From Chloroflexota bacterium (GTDB lineage Bacteria > Chloroflexota > Anaerolineae > UBA7937 > JACPPX01): DNA of 9,398 nucleotides. A program made the position numbers and the translations under genes. The stretch covers positions 1 through 9,398 of the forward strand of contig JACPWV010000213.1 in assembly GCA_016196905.1 (NCBI GenBank), read 5' to 3'. The notes under the pieces are model-generated. The model ran no database searches, had not been told where the DNA came from, and saw nothing but the letters and a program-made list of their open reading frames with translations. Shown here piece after piece: positions 7,114-9,398 of the stretch. Numbering within the stretch: the stretch's first letter is position 1; each line of letters opens with the position of its first letter.

Positions 7114-7142
7114 TTGCGTGGCTTTGGGCTTAGCCTTATAAT
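7114..7142 (+). promoter_or_regulatory. Sigma-70-type promoter for the dehydrogenase gene
   Basis: A perfect -10 hexamer TATAAT (7137-7142) lies 17 bases after TTGCGT (7114-7119), which matches only the TTG half of the -35 consensus. Transcription would begin near 7149, leaving a leader of about 20 bases with GAGGTG as ribosome site. The weak -35 beside a perfect -10 would suit activator dependence. The -35 box is only 12 bases from that of the divergent potA promoter. Confidence 0.62.
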
Positions 7143-7168
7143 CGCTATACTCCCCCACGAGGTGAACA

Positions 7169-8329
7169 TTGCGAGTTTTAGTGTTGGGCGGCGCCGGGGC
7201 CATGGGCTGGGTGGCCGCCGACATCCTGGCCCGCGAGGGCGATGTGGATGAGGTCGCGGTGGCCGACCTGGAAATTGACCGCGCCCAGCGGGTGGTCGAG
7301 CGCTTCCCCGCCGGTGTGGGCCGTGCCTTAAAGGTCGATGTCAACGATGGGCCGGCCCTGGTCCGGGCTATGCGCGGCGCGCAGGTAGTGGCCAACTGTG
7401 TCTGGTACCCTCTCAACCTGCAAGTAATGCGAGCCACACTCCAGGCGGGGGTCCATTATGCCGACTTGGGCGGCCTTTACCACATGACCCGTCGGCAGTT
7501 CGAGATGGATTCCGATTTCCGGGCGGCCGGGCTGACCGCCATCCTGGGCATCGGCGCCTCGCCCGGGGTCACCAACCTGATGGCCAAGTACGCTGCCCAG
7601 CAGTTGGATCGAGTGGATGAGGTATATATCTACTCGGGTACCCGCGCTCTGGATGGGGAGGAACGCACCAGTTTTACGTTTTCAGCGCGCACCATGCTGG
7701 ACGAGATCCTGCTGCGCCCGGTGATCTACCGCGACGGTGAGTACATCGAGGTGGAGCCCCTCTCGGGGGAGGAGCTGATCAACCTCCCCGAGCCGGTGGG
7801 GCCCATGAAAGGCCACCTGACCCTTCACTCCGAAGTGGCGACCTTGCCCATCACGCTCCAGGTGCGGCGGGCGGTGGAGGTGCGCATCTGCTGGTCGGAC
7901 GCGCTCGTCTCCCGCTTAAAGTTCTTGGAGGAGCTGGGGCTGACCAGCCCAGAACCCATCGACTTCAATGGGGCGCGCATCGCCCCCCGCCAGTTCTTGG
8001 ATCGCTTTCTCCCCCAGCCCTTGATGGGCCCCTCGGGAAAGAACTTGGTGGGAGCCATGCTGACTATCGTGCGCGGCGAGAAAGAGAGCCGGCCCATGGA
8101 ACATCGCTTGACCACCCTGCGTCGCGAGGACCCCCAGCACGGCTATAGCTTGGTGGGCAAGGGGACAGGGCTTCCCCTGGCCATCGCCTGTCGCATGCTG
8201 GGCAGCGGGCGAGTTGCCGGGCCGGGCGTGCTCGCCCCCGAAAGCGGCCTGGACCCCGTCGAGTTCTTTAAAGAGCTGACCCGCCATGGCCAGGCCGTCG
8301 AGGTGGCGACTAAGGCGGTCATCGTCTGA
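7169..8329 (+). CDS. Saccharopine dehydrogenase-family oxidoreductase, lysine 6-dehydrogenase-like
   Basis: This 386-residue protein starts with a Rossmann strand MRVLVLGGAGAMG, with glycines 8, 10 and 13 as the dinucleotide-binding loop. Asp33 at the end of the second strand (VADLE) suggests preference for NAD over NADP. The stretch NCVWYPLNLQVMRA, followed by AGVHYADLGGLYHMTR (about residues 94-108) and AILGIGASPGVTNLMAKYAA (124-143), closely resembles L-lysine 6-dehydrogenases, which oxidatively deaminate lysine to allysine with ammonia release. Related members act on saccharopine or carboxynorspermidine, so the substrate may instead be an amine linked to the divergent Pot importer. The start is TTG, supported by GAGGTG four bases upstream and by the need to keep the intact nucleotide-binding strand; the next ATG would cut the glycine loop. 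It is the first gene of the plus-strand cluster. Family is firm, reaction probable, substrate uncertain. Confidence 0.88.
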   Translation: MRVLVLGGAGAMGWVAADILAREGDVDEVAVADLEIDRAQRVVERFPAGVGRALKVDVNDGPALVRAMRGAQVVANCVWYPLNLQVMRATLQAGVHYADLGGLYHMTRRQFEMDSDFRAAGLTAILGIGASPGVTNLMAKYAAQQLDRVDEVYIYSGTRALDGEERTSFTFSARTMLDEILLRPVIYRDGEYIEVEPLSGEELINLPEPVGPMKGHLTLHSEVATLPITLQVRRAVEVRICWSDALVSRLKFLEELGLTSPEPIDFNGARIAPRQFLDRFLPQPLMGPSGKNLVGAMLTIVRGEKESRPMEHRLTTLRREDPQHGYSLVGKGTGLPLAIACRMLGSGRVAGPGVLAPESGLDPVEFFKELTRHGQAVEVATKAVIV

Positions 8330-8344
8330 TCATCAGAACCATCG

Positions 8345-8536
8345 TTGGAACCAGAGGGAACTAGGATTGAGTACGATCTGGAGATGGGAGGCAAGTTGGT
8401 CAAGAGCGAAGCGAGCCAGCGCATCCCGGTCATCGACCCGGGCACTGAAGAGGTAAACAGCAGCGCACGGCTCGGCACCCCCGGGAATGCCCAGCGGTAT
8501 CCTTACCACGAATACGTCAAGGAGAGCGAGAACTAG
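8345..8536 (+). pseudogene. Probable N-terminal remnant of an aldehyde dehydrogenase
   Basis: A short frame of about 63 codons contains EYDLEMGGKLVKSEASQ followed by RIPVIDPGTEEV. This matches the N-terminal pattern of NAD(P)-dependent aldehyde dehydrogenases, typically an IGG-(K/E)-WV segment, a variable turn, then (I/F)PVINPATGEV. The rest of the roughly 480-residue enzyme, with its cofactor site and catalytic Cys and Glu, is absent. About 26 further residues (ending [12 protein letters not shown]) lead to a TAG at 8534. That tail might derive from an aldehyde dehydrogenase C-terminus, which would imply a large in-frame deletion, but this is unproven. No convincing ATG with a ribosome site exists; an ATT at 8366 or TTG at 8345 would be needed. 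It lies between the dehydrogenase and the aminotransferase, where a semialdehyde dehydrogenase would make sense. Translation as a small protein cannot be ruled out. Confidence 0.5.
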
Positions 8537-8537
8537 G

Positions 8538-9398
8538 ATGACGGATCATGCCAAAGAGCGCCTCTCGCCCGTCTGGCTGCGCTACGGCGAGGTGGAGGTG
8601 GAGCGCGGCGAGGGCGTTTGGCTCATCGACCGCCAGGGAAATCGCTATCTGGACTTCACCTCGGGCATCGCCGTGGTCAGCACCGGCCACGCCCACCCTC
8701 AGGTGGTGAGGGCCGTCCAAGAACAAGCGGCCAAATTACTGCACGGGCAAGCCAACCTCGTCTACCACCAGCCTCTCCTGGAGTTGGTGGAGGCCCTGGC
8801 CCAGGTCATGCCTCACCCCAGTCTGGATACCTTCTTCCTCTCCAACTCGGGCGCCGAGGCCGTGGAGGCCTCCATCAAATTGGCTAAGCAAGCCACCGGC
8901 CGGCCCAACCTGATCGCCTTCCAGGGCGGCTTTCATGGTCGCACCTACGGGGCGCTCAGCCTCACCACCTCCAAGACCCTGTATCGGGTAGGGCTCGAGC
9001 CTTTGCTGGGCGGCATTTACTTCGCCCCGTTTCCGTATCCTTATCGGATGGCTATTGAGCCCGAGGCTTGTGGGCAGGTCTGCCTGGAACAGCTGGAGAC
9101 GATGTTGACTACCCAGGTCGATCCTCGCACCGTGGCGGCCATGATCGTGGAGCCGATCCTGGGCGAGGGTGGGTATGTGTTCCCGCCTCGGAACTTCCTG
9201 CCGGGCCTGAGGGCGATCTGCGACAAACACGGCATCCTGCTCATCCTAGACGAGGTTCAGACCGGTTTCGGGCGAACCGGGAAGATGTTCGCGGTGGAAC
9301 ACACCGGGGTGCGGCCGGACATCCTGGTCATGGCCAAGGGCATCGCCTCCGGGCTGCCTTTGAGCGCCATCGCCGCGCCGCGGTCGCTGATGGAGAAG
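8538..9398 (+). CDS. Class-III PLP-dependent aminotransferase, 4-aminobutyrate aminotransferase-like (3' end outside window)
   Basis: The first 287 residues of a fold-type I, class-III aminotransferase are present, out of about 430-450 usual. Visible features are the N-terminal substrate-lid motif [15 protein letters not shown] (40-54), the phosphate-binding SGAEA (Ser104-Gly105-Ala106), the ring-stacking FHGRT (132-136), Glu205 in [10 protein letters not shown], Asp238 in [12 protein letters not shown] (pyridine nitrogen) and Lys267 in [11 protein letters not shown], the Schiff-base lysine. Glu205 matches the glutamate that supports omega-amino substrates in GABA aminotransferases. It would move a terminal amino group from GABA, lysine, ornithine or a diamine to 2-oxoglutarate, giving a semialdehyde. 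The ATG at 8538 is one base after the preceding TAG. A GGAG lies 13 bases upstream, farther than usual. The frame is open to the last base. The family is clear; exact substrate is not. Confidence 0.93.
   Translation, partial: MTDHAKERLSPVWLRYGEVEVERGEGVWLIDRQGNRYLDFTSGIAVVSTGHAHPQVVRAVQEQAAKLLHGQANLVYHQPLLELVEALAQVMPHPSLDTFFLSNSGAEAVEASIKLAKQATGRPNLIAFQGGFHGRTYGALSLTTSKTLYRVGLEPLLGGIYFAPFPYPYRMAIEPEACGQVCLEQLETMLTTQVDPRTVAAMIVEPILGEGGYVFPPRNFLPGLRAICDKHGILLILDEVQTGFGRTGKMFAVEHTGVRPDILVMAKGIASGLPLSAIAAPRSLMEK

Noticed and set aside
8325..8337. Thirteen-base palindrome TCTGAT-C-ATCAGA around the dehydrogenase stop codon
   Set aside because: Too short and loopless for a terminator, with no T-run; no evidence that it is a protein-binding site.

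Overview
The window reads as part of a bacterial chromosome of moderately high GC. It is dominated by a five-gene polyamine-type ABC importer operon on the minus strand and a divergent amino-acid/diamine catabolism cluster on the plus strand. No phage, transposase, CRISPR or RNA gene is evident. The strong AGGAGG-type ribosome sites, the Tat-type lipoprotein solute-binding protein and the protein styles would fit a Chloroflexota-like or another deep-branching bacterium. That is an impression from reading; no taxonomic marker gene is present.

Layout, left to right. At 1-277 is the 3' end of a polar amino-acid ABC transporter ATPase (plus strand). At 278-548 lies a convergent intergenic region full of hairpins, including a probable terminator and a compact cluster of palindromes. 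At 549-1355 (minus) is an intact alpha/beta-fold hydrolase. At 1356-1999 is a gene-decay zone with a short stretch resembling the N-terminus of a HAD phosphatase and the frameshifted C-terminal remnant of a second PotD-like binding protein. At 2000-7041 (minus) is the operon in transcription order: potA (ATPase), potD (Tat lipoprotein binding protein), potB and potC (permeases), then a nitrilase-superfamily amidase. At 7042-7168 is a short divergent intergenic region with well-formed sigma-70-type promoters facing both ways. At 7169-8329 (plus) is a saccharopine dehydrogenase/lysine 6-dehydrogenase-like oxidoreductase. At 8345-8536 is a remnant resembling the N-terminus of an aldehyde dehydrogenase. 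From 8538 to the window end is a class-III PLP aminotransferase (4-aminobutyrate aminotransferase type), cut by the window.

How the genes may work together (inference). The Pot system would import a di- or polyamine or a related cationic compound. The amidase could release ammonia from an amide or carbamoyl intermediate. The divergent dehydrogenase and aminotransferase would deaminate amino groups, and an aldehyde dehydrogenase, now apparently decayed here, would have oxidised the resulting semialdehyde. The parts belong to known families. I see no clearly new machinery. The points worth a second look are the repeated signs of gene loss (two relics plus a weaker third), a changed ligand-site position in PotD, the hairpin between potD and potB, and the back-to-back promoters.
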